Source: Sorex araneus
Lineage: Eukaryota > Chordata > Mammalia > Eulipotyphla > Soricidae
Length of the DNA stretch: 64,000 bases
NCBI RefSeq assembly: GCF_027595985.1
Contig: NC_073312.1
Coordinates: 7,604,359 to 7,668,358, forward strand
Direction: 5' to 3'
In this document: positions 33,356 to 43,085 of the stretch, piece after piece
Numbering within the stretch: position 1 is the first letter of the stretch
Layout: each line of letters begins with the position of its first letter
Translations under genes and position numbers: made by a program
Notes under the pieces: model-generated
What the model was told of the DNA's origin: nothing
The model's input: the letters and a program-made list of their open reading frames with translations, nothing else
Database searches by the model: none

Positions 33356-34579
33356 TAAACCTTTTCCCCCAAGCTCAGTTACAAACTTTTTCCCTGGAGT
33401 AGTGAAATCACATTATCTCCAGCCACCTATGGGGCCTGGAGACATCACAAAAGGAGATCACGTTTGAGACTGAGCTGAAGCCGCTTAAGCTGCAGGGCTC
33501 CTTCCAGAGCAAAAGGCCTCCCAAGCAATCTGGGGAAAACTGCCTGATAGTCCCATGACACTTGTTCAGAATGCCCTGAATACCTTTCCACGGGGACTCA
33601 AAAAGGTTCTCAATAGTCAGACAAAACAAGCAAATCAGAACTAAGAGAATCATTAGGTTTTGAATTTCTAGATGCCCAGAATTTTTTTTTTTTAATGTAG
33701 GATATCTTGAGAGAAGCTTGGCCCATATGTTCCCTCTAGTATCGAAGGCTTGGTTACAAAGGACCCTTCCTTATTCTAGAAGCCTTGCAGTAAGGGACTT
33801 TGAGAGGATTCCCGTTGACTTATTCTACTTTCAGGAAACATCACTGGACCTCAGATCACTGCTTCTCTCTCGCACATGGGGTTTGAGGGGGGATCCCCAT
33901 TTATCCTTTCCCAGTCCACCATAAGCACATTGCGGCTGGCCATTCTTTGTGCTTCTACTATATTTATCAGACTACCCATTAGTGTTGCAATAATAAGATT
34001 CTCTCCAGCGTATGCTGTGAAATCACACATGTATGGGGACTTTAGGAGTGTCAGTATAAGATTTGGTAGGTATCAATATTCTATTTTTTGACTGATGCAA
34101 CTCAACATCAAAGTCTGCTATGTGCCTGGCCTGACAGCTTGCCAACTCTGCCTCCCAATGCAGCTGATCAGAACTTCTCACTTTGGGGCCCTGTCATCTC
34201 TGAGGCTGCACCTCCATCATTTTTAAACACCAGCCTCTCCCCTTGGTGCAGAAAACACTCATAAACTGCACGAGAGCCCTAAGCCATTCCGCATTCCCTG
34301 CATCACCTACTTCATTGTGAGGGTAAGCTGCTCTCTCCATTCCATTTCACTCAAATCAGTGACACATCTCAAGATTTAGAGCTCCAGCTACTCTTATCTC
34401 CCAGTTCCCACACACAGCCTGCAAGCTGAGCTATCCACTTAAAGGTTGGAAGAGACTAGTGTCTCTTCACCCTTTGAGGAGAATAATTCAATTCTTTGCT
34501 TAGGAGTCAATCATATCCCAAGAAACATTCCCCCTCTTTGAATACGGAGCGAATGTTTCTGTTGGATTTTAATTGATTC
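33356..34579. other. Unique DNA, no gene recognised
   Basis: About 1.2 kb of unique sequence. Short frames have no signature. Confidence 0.4.
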
Positions 34580-34596
34580 TAAACTGTTGTCAGTGG

Positions 34597-34844
34597 TAAC
34601 ACCTAATCAGAGAGAGAGAACAAAAGGGAATTCCCTGCCATAGTGGCAGGGTGGGGTGGGGGGAGACGGGACTGGGGAGGGGGGGAGGGATGTTGGGTTT
34701 ACTGGTGGTGGAGAATGGGCACTGGTGAAGGGATGGGTTATCAAACTTTGTATGGGGGAAATATGAGCACAAAGATGTATGGATCTGTAACTGTACCCTC
34801 ACGATGACTCTCTAATTAAAAATAAACTAATAAAAATAAAAAAA
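34597..34844 (+). mobile_element. 248-bp L1 3' UTR insertion with 17-bp TSD
   Basis: Only the 3' UTR is present, from CTAATCAGAGAGAGAGAAC to AATTAAAAATAAAC and AAATAAAAAAA. TAAACTGTTGTCAGTGG lies at 34580-34596 and 34845-34861. The 3' UTR type is that of the young 3529/62209 subfamily. Confidence 0.95.
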
Positions 34845-34861
34845 TAAACTGTTGTCAGTGG

Positions 34862-36106
34862 GAAACCTGCAAATTTGGGGACAAAATGCTTAAGAGGCAA
34901 GTGGAAAGCATCCAGAAGAAAGGAATGAAAATAAGTACAAGAGTGTAAAAATAAGATTGATGAAGGGACAAATGAACTGAGACCATATTACTAAAAAGGA
35001 AATTATTATGCTGGTCAGCTCACAGAAGCAAAAGTGCCACATGCTTATATATGTGGGCTTACCTATGTCACTTATGACCCAATCAGAAGTCTGTCTCAGA
35101 TTCAGAACAATATTGCCATTAATTTTCAAGATCTTTCGGGTTATCTGGAATCCAATATACCAATACCACACACTTGGGGTATACCAAGTATATGATGGGT
35201 TTAAGAGTGATTGTCACTCTCAGGAAATTCAAAACTTCAGGTGTATGGTGAGATATGATAGAGTTACAATCAACTTTGAACACCACACTTCAAATTATGA
35301 GTGAAGGTTCCAAGGACCAACATGGGAAGATATTATCTTTCATGTTCCAAAACTGATCACTAAACTCTACATGCCAAAGTATTGATGTGCATGAATGTCA
35401 ACTACACAAAAGGTACTATAGTCACTTGCACTATGTCATTTCCATTTGTAAAGTCACTATAGTGACATTTCCACATAGTGACATTTTCATTTCCGTATAG
35501 TTACTATAGTCATTTCCATTTATAAAGTTATCTAGTTATCCCTCAGCTTGAAGCTACACTTTGGAAGAAATATATTTTTTTCTTATATATTCCAAGCATA
35601 TAGTTGTTCTCATTAACTAGTGAAGTACATCTTATTGGGAGCGATAAGGGATAGAGAGAGACATATGACTGTAGCTTATTTGAGGGTGGCTACAATGCAA
35701 ATTTCCAGGTGTTGTTCTGACCAAATCCAAACTGTACACACTTAGTTTGTTCAGGAGCTTCTTTCTACAACCTTTGCCTTTCTTCTGAGCGTGTTCTACT
35801 TCAAAACCATCTGAATTAAACAGCTCAAAGCTTTTGAAACTCAGCATGTAGACTTCCAATTAGCTCTAGCCCAAAACAAAGGCGTTTTGTAATTTACACC
35901 TTACCTAGACACCTACCTCCCACACAAAAGAAGAAGTTAAGGCCAAAAATAAAAGAAGAAAGAGGAAGCAGGGCCCTGAGAGTTTATATATAACCTGTCT
36001 CAGCCCATCAGGAATCAGATTTCCTGGAACATGTTGCCCGAAGATCGGCTCATTAGAGAACAGGAGAAGGGGACCTGGAGAGCTGGGCATGAAGCAAGGA
36101 TGCTAG
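34862..36106. other. AT-rich unique DNA
   Basis: I recognise no gene or repeat. A local cluster of imperfect repeats (CACTATAGTGAC, TATAGTCATTTCCATTT) lies at 35400-35530 and contains the perfect palindrome GTCACTATAGTGAC at 35453-35466. Confidence 0.4.
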
Positions 36107-36218
36107 TTCCCAGAGTGATAGTACAGTGGGTAGGGCTCTTGCCTTTCACACAGCTAACATAGGTCAAATCTTTGGCACCCCATATGGTCCCCCAAGCCCA
36201 CCAAGAATAATTCCTGAG

Positions 36219-36648
36219 GACCCTCTGCTCCTAAAGACTATGATCCGAGAGGTCTTCTAACCCACTTTGGCACCCAGAGTGGCTTCTTACAGAAATGCAT
36301 CTAGACTGTGAACTGTGCTACAACCCCGTGCTGCCTGGGGAGGGATTTTCCCTCTCTACCTTGTCTTTCTGCGTGGAAGATGGCAGTGGCGACAACATCC
36401 ACGTGGCGAGAGCCAGCTCCTACGACTCCCAACCCAGAGATATGAGTTTGCAGTGACATAGCTCGTAGGTGATCATGGGATGGGGGGGGGGCGCTACCAG
36501 CATGCTCTCCGCCCAGATAAGATCCGGAGCTGCCACGAGCAAAATGGACCCTCTGCTCCTAAAGACTATGATCCGAGAGGTCTTCTAACCCACTTTGGCA
36601 CCCAGAGCAGCTTCTTACAGAAATGCATCTAGACTGTGAACTGAGCTA
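36219..36648 (+). repeat. 102-bp direct repeat at 328-bp spacing
   Basis: Bases 36219-36320 and 36547-36648 both begin GACCCTCTGCTCCTAAAG and end GACTGTGAACTG-GCTA, with 3 mismatches in 102. The first copy starts at the very 5' end of the element, as expected if an array of ~328-bp monomers was truncated on insertion. Confidence 0.9.
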
Positions 36649-37003
36649 AAATATCAGAAATCCAAAACCGCTTGGCCACTGTTCGGCCGCACGAGCTCAT
36701 AGAGTCTTCATACTTAGCAATGAAAAACAAATTATTAAATGATGCCTTTTCAGCAGGCCTGATTGTTAGGGGAAAATTCCAAACAATAATAGAGAGTTCT
36801 CTATTGAAATATTGAATGCATTCAAAGTATAGAGAGAATAAAGTGGTGGGGGGTGGGAGGGGGTATATTGGGGTTCTTGGTGGTGGAACATGTGCACTGG
36901 TGAAGGGATGGAGGTTTAATCATTATATGACTGAGACTTAAACCTGAAAGCTTTGATTTTTTTTCATGGTGATTCAATAAAATAAAAAAAATTTTTTAAA
37001 TTA
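36219..37003 (+). mobile_element. ORF-less composite retroelement with L1-like 3' end
   Basis: The 785-bp unit lies between exact 16-bp TSDs, AAGAATAATTCCTGAG (36203-36218, 37004-37019). The 5' part contains a 102-bp sequence twice at 328-bp offset and a YY1-like AAGATGGC at 36377-36384. The middle (from about 36718) is shared with 46277-46625. The 3' part is L1-like (CATGTGCACTGGTGAAGGGA, GACTTAAACCTGAAAGC, GGTGATTCAATAAAATAAA, A-rich). There is no open frame. I infer a non-autonomous element moved by L1, perhaps an internally deleted L1 keeping tandem 5' monomers. Confidence 0.75.
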
Positions 37004-37245
37004 AAGAATAATTCCTGAGTGCCAAGCCAGAGTAAGCCCTGAGCACCACCAAGCAGGGCCCCAAAACAAAGACTTGTTGTTAAGAAAAAGACTAAGTGGA
37101 TTTTTTATTATAACCCTTTACTTATTCATGTAGACACCAACCAAGTCTATAACATAAAAGTCTCTAACATAAAGCCATTTTCCCTTTCTTAGGATAAAAT
37201 ACATTTTTATATTTCTATAAGCCTATTCTAATAATATATTTGCAG

Positions 37246-38163
37246 AACTTAGATCCAAATTCTGCCTACTATGATCCCAAAAACGGAGCAATGAGAGAGA
37301 ATCCCTATTCCAGTGCAGGAAAGAATCCGGACGAAGTGAGCTAGGCAGGCGATGACTTTGTTAGATACACGGGTGACACCCTTTCGATGACTCAGACACA
37401 GCTGTTCACTCGGGAAGCCTCTGACAAAGGGTCAGAAGTGCATCTACAAGCTGATCCTACGAAACTCAAACTGTCGTATAAGCCCTTCAAAGTCAATAAA
37501 GAAGACTTTAAAGAGCAGCAGAAAGCAAGCATCTTAGAGCGGTATGGTGGCCAAGAACACCTGGATGCCCCTCTGGCAGAGCTGCTCTTAGCTCAAACCG
37601 AAGACTAAGTAGAGTACTCAAGACATGGGACCGTCATCCAAGGGCAGGAACGGGCTCTCGCCTGCTCCAAGTACAAGAAGGATGTGAAGATCCACAACCA
37701 CACTCATATGTGGGGATCTTACTGGAAAGATGGCAGATGGGGATGCAAGTGTTGCCACTCCTTTTTCAAGTATTCCTAAGGTACTGGAGGGGCGGGGAAG
37801 GAGGTTGCTAAATCAGAGGAATATATTCTAAATGATACCACTGAAGAAGAATCAGTGAAAAAGCCTCAAGCCCTTATGGAGAAACATCAGGAAAAACTAA
37901 AAGAAGAGAAAAGGAAGAAGACGCATGAAAAGAGTAGTTCAGACAGTGATGATGAAGAAAAGAAGCATAAAAAGCTGAAGAAGGCGCTGAATGCCAAGGA
38001 AGTCCACCTTCTTCATGTCAAGGAAATCATGCAGATCAATGGGAGGAAGTGGCCGTACAATGGTACCTATGAAACCCGGGAGCCCACAGAGGAAGAAATG
38101 GAGGCCTACAGAATGAAACGCCAGAGGCCAGACAACCCTATGGCCTCCTTCTTAGGACAGTAG
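37246..38163 (+). pseudogene. SLU7: SLU7 processed pseudogene, 5'-truncated
   Basis: The translation matches the C-terminal half of SLU7, the nuclear second-step pre-mRNA splicing factor. It starts at [19 protein letters not shown] and runs through [59 protein letters not shown] and [14 protein letters not shown] to SFLGQ and a stop at 38161-38163. One frame holds for 305 codons with no introns. Three in-frame stops break it, at 37342 (TAG), 37606 (TAA) and 37777 (TAA). The SLU7 sequence that I remember has tyrosine at all three. The 5' edge follows TATATTTGCAG, which looks like a splice acceptor. Downstream, 3' UTR-like sequence ends near 38300 without clear poly(A). Confidence 0.93.
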
Positions 38164-38333
38164 AGACTAGTCACAGACATCACCCCAGATACACAGTGAA
38201 CTCACTCTTCTCAGCTTCTTGCCAAAGATGAGAAACAGAAAAAAATCATGTCTGCTCTTCATGCTGCCTCACTTCAATAATAAAACTTCCAGAGGTTGCA
38301 TATTAAATTCATTCCTCTCCACAGTGACGACGG

Positions 38334-38521
38334 ACTAGAGTGATAGCACAGTGGGTAGGGCGTTTGCCTTGCATGGGGCCGACCTGGGTTAAATTCTTCC
38401 ATCCCTCTCAGAGAGCCCAGCAAGCTACCGAGAGTATCCTCCCACAAAGCAGAGCCTGGCAAGCTACCCGTGGAGAATTGGATATGCCAAAAAGTAACAA
38501 CAAATCTCACAATGGAGACAG
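38334..38521 (+). repeat. SINE-B lacking its 3' end
   Basis: The head GGACTAGAGTGATAGCACAG and body are normal up to AATCTCACAATGGAGACAG. The final ~60 bases, including GAGCAACGGGATGACAG, are missing. 3' loss is unusual for a retroposon and suggests a later deletion. Confidence 0.9.
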
Positions 38522-38705
38522 ATATTTATGTGACACATGGTATAGCTTATACCTACTCTTATTTTGTTTATATTATGATATATTTATGAAAATAAAATAC
38601 TTACCTAATATAGTCTTTCATATTTTATTGAATAAAACAGACTTATTCATTTTGTCCAAATTCTTATTTAAAATTAGCTATGTCCAGTGATTAAGATGGA
38701 TGAAG

Positions 38706-38835
38706 GGGGGGCAGAGAGACGGTATAGAGGTTAAGGCATATGTGACCTCTCATGTGGCCTATGGCAGTTTGATCCCCAGCACCCTAGGGTCCCTGGAGCA
38801 CTGCCAGGTGTGATCCAGAAGTTCCCCACTACCTC
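38706..38835 (+). repeat. Ancient SINE, diverged
   Basis: GGCAGAGAGACGGTATAGAG, a box B-like CAGTTTGATCCCCAGC, and GGAGCACTGCCAGGTGTGAT mark an old tRNA-derived SINE. Confidence 0.6.
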
Positions 38836-39004
38836 CAGAGTAACTGGGCGATCCCCCATGTCACAGGGCCTAAGCAGGGCCATATCCTCTGGTCTTCACA
38901 CTGAACCACACAGCCTATTGCTCAAGACTTGCTGGGAGGGGTCTCCGGAACACGGGCTGGAAAACTCCTCAACCCCACGCAGCTAAGGTGCTCCAAAGAT
39001 GCAG

Positions 39005-39075
39005 CTGAATGGTAATAGACATATTCCACTTTATGAAGCCCTGAGTTCAATCCCCAGTACCCAAAAATAAGATAA
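39005..39075 (+). repeat. tRNA-like SINE fragment
   Basis: GCTGAATGGTAATAGACATA with a good box B (GAGTTCAATCCCCAGTACCC) runs straight into an A-rich end. Confidence 0.5.
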
Positions 39076-39711
39076 ATGAATATTAAAATGTAGATTCATG
39101 TGCGAGTCCATGTAAATACGCGCCTCTAACAATGCACGCTTGTTTTACATTGCTTTGGGTGTTAGGAACTGTGCCCCCTCATCAGCGTCCAGTACTGCTG
39201 CAGATTTCATCCTTAGCCTCATTAAAAGTAGACGCAAACGATTATCCACACTTTGCTCACTGCTCAGAAAAGCATTACGGTAAAATACTGCTATGGCATA
39301 AAGACTGTTCACACACCCACAAACCAAGCACTGTTCTTTAATCACTGAGGCCTGCAAGGGCTTGGCCTCAGCTCAACAGAGCTAATTGTGCTTTAACAAC
39401 AGAATGATGATGCTCACCATCCTGGAATTGCCAGCATTTCTGACTTTGAGTACCTTTTCAGCCGCTGAAATAATAATCGTTATTCTCATTTTCCACACAC
39501 TAACCTTCATTCTGTGTTAAGTGCCGCAAACACAGGCTCACTGTATCAACCCGCTCTGCTCTTTCAAGCAGTACCACCACCTGGAGTCAAGGCAGCTACA
39601 TTTGGGGACTCTCAGATGTTAGCAACAGAGAGGAAGGTTCTGAAGCCACCTTCATTTCCTCTGCCAAGTCACCCCTTCTGCCTTCCTAAACTTGTTAACC
39701 TGAACGAGTTA
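39076..39711. other. Unique DNA, no gene recognised
   Basis: This is unique sequence. AATAATCGTTATTCTCATTT near 39469 faintly resembles old MIR/L2 text. Confidence 0.35.
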
Positions 39712-39775
39712 TGTGGCTCAATAGTCAGACACTGCCTTGTATGCATAGGACCCTGTGTTTGATGCCCAGCACAAA
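39712..39775 (+). repeat. tRNA-like SINE head feeding a purine array
   Basis: GTGGCTCAATAGTCAGACAC, GCCTTGTATGCATAGGACCC and a box B-like GTGTTTGATGCCCAGCAC are followed at once by purine repeats, so the array probably grew from its A-rich tail. Confidence 0.55.
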
Positions 39776-40130
39776 AGGGAGGAGGAGTAGGAGGAGAAGT
39801 AGGAGGAGGAAGTAGAGAAGTAGGAGGAGAAGGAGAATTAGGAGGAGGAGGAAGAAGAAGAAAGAGGAGGAGGAAGGAAGGAAGGAAGGAAGGAAGGAAG
39901 GAAGGAAGGAAGGAAGGAAGGAAGGAAGGAAGGAAGGAAGGAAGGAAGGAAGGAAGGAGGGAAGGAAGGAGGGAGGGAGGGAGGGAGGGAGGGAGGGAGG
40001 GAGGGAGGGAGGGAGGGAGGGAGGGAGGGAGGGAGGGAGGGAGGAAGAGAGGGAAGGAAGGAGGGAGGAAGGGAGGGAGGGAGGGAGGGAGGGAGGGAGG
40101 GAGGGAGGGAGGGAAGGAAGGAGGGAAAGA
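39776..40130 (+). repeat. Polypurine array (GGA/GGAA/GGGA)n
   Basis: A ~350-base tract begins as GGAGGAGTAGGAGGAGAAG, becomes AAGG repeats (about 39870-39955) and then GGGA repeats (about 39960-40120). Apart from a few T near the start it is purine only. Confidence 0.97.
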
Positions 40131-40322
40131 GGGGCTGGAAAGATAGTACCAGAGGTAAGGCATTTGCCTTGCGTCAGTCAACTCTGGTTCACTTCCCAGT
40201 GCCACATATGTGTGGTCCCCTGAGCACCACCAAGAGTGATCAGCAAGCACAGAAAAATAAGTAAGTCCTGAGCACAGAATCAGGAGTAAGTCCTTACCTT
40301 GGGTGAGTCTCCAAAACAAAAA
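40131..40322 (+). repeat. Older SINE after the purine array
   Basis: GGGGCTGGAAAGATAGTACC, a box B-like TCTGGTTCACTTCCCAG, GGTCCCCTGAGCACCACCAA and GAATCAGGAGTAAG define an old family member carrying extra AAAATAAGTAAG sequence. Confidence 0.75.
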
Positions 40323-40900
40323 GGGAAAAAATAAAGAAAAAAAAGCAAGAGAAATAAATATAGTTCTTGTCCCCCATTCTCTGTCTCCAAAGTTCTAACA
40401 ACCATAGAAGGAGAACTTAGGTGACAAGTGAAAAATCAGTTTGGCTAGGTGAGTAGAATGTTAAGATAACTTTCCTATCTTATATCAAAATACCACCAGG
40501 TATTTTGATACACTGATACACCAGGTACACTGATAACTTAAAGGTTTATGGTAAACCTTTTAACTTAAAGGTAATTATGGTAAAATAATTTAAAATAATC
40601 AGAAAAATTAAAGTTACAGTTTTAATGTTCTAAAACCAAAATAAAATCATTATAGAATGAGAAAGTCCTTTCTGAAGCTGAACAGAAAAGGATAATTAAG
40701 GAAAGCACCAAGATAATTGATGCTGCAAATTCATAACTATATACATATGTATACATATCCATTAGCAAAAATTAGAAATCCTCAGTTAGAATATCAAAAA
40801 CAAATAGAAAACAGTACTTAATATTTTAAAAGTTTTTCAACATTAAGAATAAAGAGATAAGCACTTTTCAGGAAAAAGTAGTCAAAGATATGAAGAAAAT
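40323..40900. other. AT-rich unique DNA with a hairpin
   Basis: An inverted repeat TATCAAAATACC / GGTATTTTGATA with an ACCA loop lies at 40483-40510. Nearby TAACTTAAAGGT and ATGGTAAA are each duplicated. I recognise no gene. Confidence 0.45.
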
Positions 40901-41098
40901 GTAAGCCGGAGCAATAGTACAACGGCTAGGGCACTTCTCTTGCACGCTGACCCAGATTAGATCCCCAGATGGTCCCTCACACATGCCAGGAGTGAACCCT
41001 GAGTACAGAACCAGAAGTAATTCCTGAGCACGGAGCCAGGAACAAGCCATGAGTATCACTGAGTATGGCCAAAAGAAACCAATAAACCAAAACAAAGA
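40901..41098 (+). repeat. Older SINE
   Basis: GCCGGAGCAATAGTACAACG, a box B-like CCCAGATTAGATCCCC, and two copies of a CCTGAG-ACAG/GAGCCAG body unit mark a diverged member. Confidence 0.7.
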
Positions 41099-41107
41099 CA
41101 GTAAATG

Positions 41108-41260
41108 TAATTCATCCAACATTCAACAAATATTTAAACTCCTTCAGTGTGTCAAGTCCTTCTCTAGAATGAGACAGAGGATAAACAAACAGATGAAAGC
41201 CACAATCTGTATGAGCTGATCTTCGATTATAGAGTGAATCGTAGAAAATAAGTGTAGAAG
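41108..41260 (+). repeat. L2-like ancient repeat
   Basis: ATTCAACAAATATTTAAACT, GTCAAGTCCTTCTCTAGA and GGATAAACAAACAGATGAAA follow the old mammalian 'caacaaatatttattgagc... acagcagtgaacaaaac' text at low identity. Confidence 0.4.
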
Positions 41261-41454
41261 ACCAAAACTATTGCAATGAAGAGAATGCAGATTAAGACAA
41301 GTTCTCACTTCCCGCAGCAAAGACTAGGGAGACTGAGTCAAGGGCAGAAGAGCAATCGGTCCAAGGAGCTGGAAAGAACCTGTATTTACTTCCCAGCTAT
41401 TCCTCTGCAAAGTTAGCCACGCATACTCCTTGCAATGAATAGCCAAGAGAGCCA

Positions 41455-41785
41455 AGTACAATAGCCAAGATATGGAAACTAGCCAAATGTCCAGTGATAA
41501 AGGAATGGACAAAGCTGTGATGTGTCTACACAGTGGAGTGCTATTCAGCTGTAAGAAAAGAAATAAACTCATGCAATTTGCAGCAACTTGGATGGAACTG
41601 GGGAGCATCATATTCAGCAAAATCAGTAAAAAAGGAGAAGCGTAAAAGCCAGATGATCTCACTCATCTGTGGAAAATAGAGAGGCAAGGGAATAGGCAGT
41701 ATAGAATAGTGACAGATGGCCCTGGATTACAAAATTCAGATTATAATGTAGTAAGGAAGGCATATGAGGGATAAAAAGGTGAGTT
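41455..41785 (+). mobile_element. Old L1 ORF2 end
   Basis: AATAGCCAAGATATGGAAAC, CAGTGGAGTGCTATTCAGC, CTTGGATGGAACTGGGGAGC and GATGATCTCACTCATCTG are old L1 3' ORF2 sequences, out of frame in places. Confidence 0.8.
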
Positions 41786-41801
41786 AGAAGCAGCATAAGG
41801 A

Positions 41802-42162
41802 AGCAGCTCAGATAGGGAAGGGACCATCAAGCAAAGGGTGCTAGGAGGGCCCGCTAGGGATGGGAGATGCGGGCTGAAAATAGACTACAGACTGAACATG
41901 ATGGCCACTTAATACCTCTATAGCAAACCACAACACCCAAAAGGAGAGAGAGCAAGCAAAAAAGAATGCCCGGCCACAGAGGCAGGGTGGGGTGGAAGGG
42001 ATAGAGGTGGTGGGAGGGACACTGGGACCATTGGTGGTGGAAAATGGGCACTGGTGGAGGGATGGGTACTCGATCATTGTATGACTGAAATGAAAGCATG
42101 AAAGTTTGTAAGTCTGTAACTGTATCTCACAGTGATTCACTAATAAAAAAAAATTTTTTTTA
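41802..42162 (+). mobile_element. L1 3' UTR inserted in the old L1
   Basis: This is a complete 3' UTR from AGCAGCTCAGATAGGG to GTGATTCACTAATAAA plus A tail. Flanks AGAAGCAGCATAAGGA (41786-41801) and AGAAGTAGCATAAGGA (42163-42178) form a TSD with one mismatch. Confidence 0.92.
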
Positions 42163-42333
42163 AGAAGTAGCATAAGGACATTGGTAGAAGGGATTGGACA
42201 CCTTAGTGTGTGTGTGGAGGGGGAGATAACTTTGTACATGGATAGCATAAACATGTAGCTATTTCAAGTATGCTGCCTAAACTATAAAAGAGTTAATATT
42301 TGTAAAAAAATTTGCCTAAAAATTTCCCTGAGA

Positions 42334-42508
42334 TGGGGGCTGGAGCAGTAGCACAGCGGGTAGGGCATTTGCCTTGCATGCGGCTGACCCGGGTTCGATT
42401 CCCAGCATCCCATATGGTCCCCCAACACTGCCAGGAGTAATTCCTAAGTGCATGGCCAGGAGTAACCCCTGTGCATCGCTGGGTGTGACCCAAAAATCAA
42501 AACAAAAC
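42334..42508 (+). repeat. SINE-A
   Basis: GGGGCTGGAGCAGTAGCACA, GGGTTCGATTCCCAGCATCC and GTGACCCAAAAATC, then AAAACA repeats. TSD-like flanks ATTTCCCTGAGA / AATTCCCTGAGA adjoin it. Confidence 0.93.
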
Positions 42509-42645
42509 AAAAATTCCCTGAGAAGGTCTGTAGAGATACACTGTAGTTTTGTTTCTAATAATGGAAAATTTAAAATAACCCAAGTCTGCCAATAAGAGCT
42601 TTATTCAGTAAGTCATAAAGCAGTGATACAATGAAAGATATCACT

Positions 42646-42678
42646 GTTATTATTATTATTATTATTACTATTATTACT
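42646..42678 (+). repeat. (ATT)n microsatellite
   Basis: Ten or so TTA units, two interrupted by TAC, lie directly 5' of a SINE-B. This array is also the SINE's target site. Confidence 0.9.
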
Positions 42679-42690
42679 ATTATTAGCCTT

Positions 42691-42918
42691 GGTTGGAGCG
42701 ATAGCTCAGTGGTTGGGCTTTTGCCTTTCATGCGGCCAACCCGTGTTCTATTCCTCTGCCCCTCTCAGAGAGCCCAGCAAGCTACTGAGAGTATGGAGCC
42801 CGCACGGCAGAGCCTGGCAAGCTACCCGTGTGTATTGGATATGCCAAAAACAGTAACAATAAGTCTCTCAATGAGAGATGTTACTGGTTCCCGCTCGAAC
42901 AAATCGATGAGCAATGGG
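42691..42918 (+). repeat. SINE-B with 12-bp TSD
   Basis: GGTTGGAGCGATAGCTCAGT, AGAGCCTGGCAAGCTACCCG, CTCTCAATGAGAGATGTTAC and GAGCAATGGG. ATTATTAGCCTT lies at 42679-42690 and 42919-42930. The copy ends at GCAATGGG with no CAGTGA repeats and no poly(A). Confidence 0.95.
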
Positions 42919-42930
42919 ATTATTAGCCTT

Positions 42931-43085
42931 AGGGGTTATACCTGGCAATGTTCAGGGGTTACTCCTGGCTCTGCACTCAGGAATTACTCCTGGCAGTGCT
43001 CAGGGGACCACATGGGATGCTGGGGATTGAGCTGGGGTCAGCCGCATGCAAGGCAAATGCTTTACAGTACTATCACTCCGACCCA
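42931..43085 (-). repeat. SINE-A, reverse
   Basis: AGGGGTTATACCTGGCAATG, CTCTGCACTCAGGAATTACT, a reverse box B (GGATTGAGCTGGG) and CTATCACTCCGACCC. It abuts the SINE-B. Confidence 0.88.

Larger units (their letters stand above)
36107..37075 (+). repeat. Old SINE split by the composite element
   Basis: The left part (36107-36218) runs from CCCAGAGTGATAGTACAGTG to AATAATTCCTGAG. The right part (37004-37075) resumes at AATAATTCCTGAGTGCCAAG and ends AGGGCCCCAAAACAAAG. The repeated AAGAATAATTCCTGAG is the TSD of the inserted element. Confidence 0.9.

Noticed and set aside
37246-38163. Functional SLU7 gene
   Set aside because: It lacks the N-terminal half and introns and has three in-frame stops.
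39669-40319. 216-codon minus-strand frame rich in proline and serine
   Set aside because: It reads the GGA/GGAA/GGGA array in reverse.
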